The notes under the pieces are model-generated. The model searched no databases. It was not told the DNA's origin and saw only the letters and a list, made by a program, of their open reading frames with translations. Below are positions 23,041 to 23,358 of a stretch of DNA of 23,358 bases, one piece after another. Numbering within the stretch: position 1 is the first letter of the stretch; every line of letters begins with the position of its first letter. The translations under genes were made by a program, and so were the position numbers. Source of the DNA: an uncultured bacterium (GTDB taxonomy: Bacteria; Patescibacteriota; Minisyncoccia; Phycocordibacterales; UBA1006); contig CAIXMG010000106.1 in assembly GCA_903920485.1 (NCBI GenBank), positions 1-23,358 of the forward strand, written 5' to 3'.

Positions 23041-23358
23041 TCAGGAGCGGGATGAGATCCTATGCGCCCGAATGGCATCCACCGCATCGTAGATGAGCCA
23101 AGGAATGAGAGCCATGATCCAGTATCCGATCGTTTGGAATACCAGGAAGTATCCGTCATACGAAGCGTTAGTAAATGGCATTCCTGTAACAACCCATGAG
23201 TTCGCAAGATGATTGAGCAGCTCTGTAATGATACCCATCGGAATGACAATGATGACCAGCGAAAGGATCGTCGCAGGAATCGGCTTCAGGTCGTGCTTCT
23301 TGAAGATGGCGAGTCCGATGAAGAACGAGAGCGTGACGTACATCAGTGCGATGCACCA
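23041..23358 (-). CDS. Hypothetical multi-pass membrane protein (partial, 5' end outside window)
   Basis: 105 residues are visible. The frame is open to the window edge and already hydrophobic there (WCIALMYVTLSFFIGLAIF), so the true start is probably upstream, although an ATG at 23343 exists. Three hydrophobic segments are seen: the one at the edge, ATILSLVIIVIPMGIITEL, and VFQTIGYWIMALIPWLIYDAV, and the protein ends in a short basic tail (RAHRISSRS). No family motif was recognised. It ends 36 nt upstream of the dehydratase start codon, on the same strand; the dehydratase promoter lies in that gap. Function unknown. Confidence 0.7.
   Translation of the reverse strand, partial: WCIALMYVTLSFFIGLAIFKKHDLKPIPATILSLVIIVIPMGIITELLNHLANSWVVTGMPFTNASYDGYFLVFQTIGYWIMALIPWLIYDAVDAIRAHRISSRS

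Noticed and set aside
1..23358. Insertion sequences, prophage or integration site at the tRNA-His gene
   Set aside because: No transposase, integrase or terminal inverted repeats were found, and no second copy of the tRNA 3' end is visible in the window.

Overview
The window looks like a chromosomal segment from a small-genome bacterium of the Candidate Phyla Radiation (Patescibacteria, perhaps a Parcubacteria lineage). This is an inference. It rests on the very large modular surface proteins (BspA/DUF285, SwmB, YVTN propeller, GLUG, a CMDPKATNYD-type motif, C-terminal peptidoglycan-binding domains), tight gene packing, and promoters whose -10 boxes lie only 6-12 nt from the start codon. No phylogenetic marker is present to prove it, and no mobile element was seen.

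Layout. (1) 1-3582, minus strand: a surface protein with a YVTN propeller, then a Wzx-like flippase, then a dolichol-phosphate-mannose-synthase-like glycosyltransferase cut by the window edge; gaps of 3 and 8 nt suggest one operon. (2) 3650-4517, minus: a secreted DUF5666 protein, followed by the deleted remnant of another surface-protein gene and a terminator. (3) 4667-10426, plus: a compact six-gene operon with its own promoter and terminator, encoding a PqqD-like protein with a precursor-like C-terminal tail, a GT2 glycosyltransferase, an HprK-like kinase, an ABC exporter, a second GT2 and an NTP_transf_5-type nucleotidyltransferase. (4) 10460-22396, minus: three giant modular cell-surface proteins. 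(5) 22491-23358, minus: tRNA-His, a pterin-4a-carbinolamine dehydratase and a partial membrane protein.

The six-gene operon is the most interesting element. PqqD-like domain, HprK-like kinase, ABC exporter and nucleotidyltransferase are the accessory set seen in some lasso-peptide clusters. Here there is no lasso cyclase, no B2 protease and no free precursor gene. Instead the PqqD-like protein carries a C-terminal extension resembling a leader-like YxxPxL region followed by DPVHDVGAMGWPK. I infer a RiPP-like or peptide-linked glycan system in which recognition domain and substrate-like peptide are one polypeptide. A role in surface-glycan assembly (the HPr-rel-A type of system) is the main alternative.

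The surface proteins reuse the same modules in different orders, share long stretches of identical DNA, and have left a relic gene, so the locus appears to evolve by recombination between paralogues. The nearby glycan genes could supply modifications for the same cell surface, but the sequence does not show a link.
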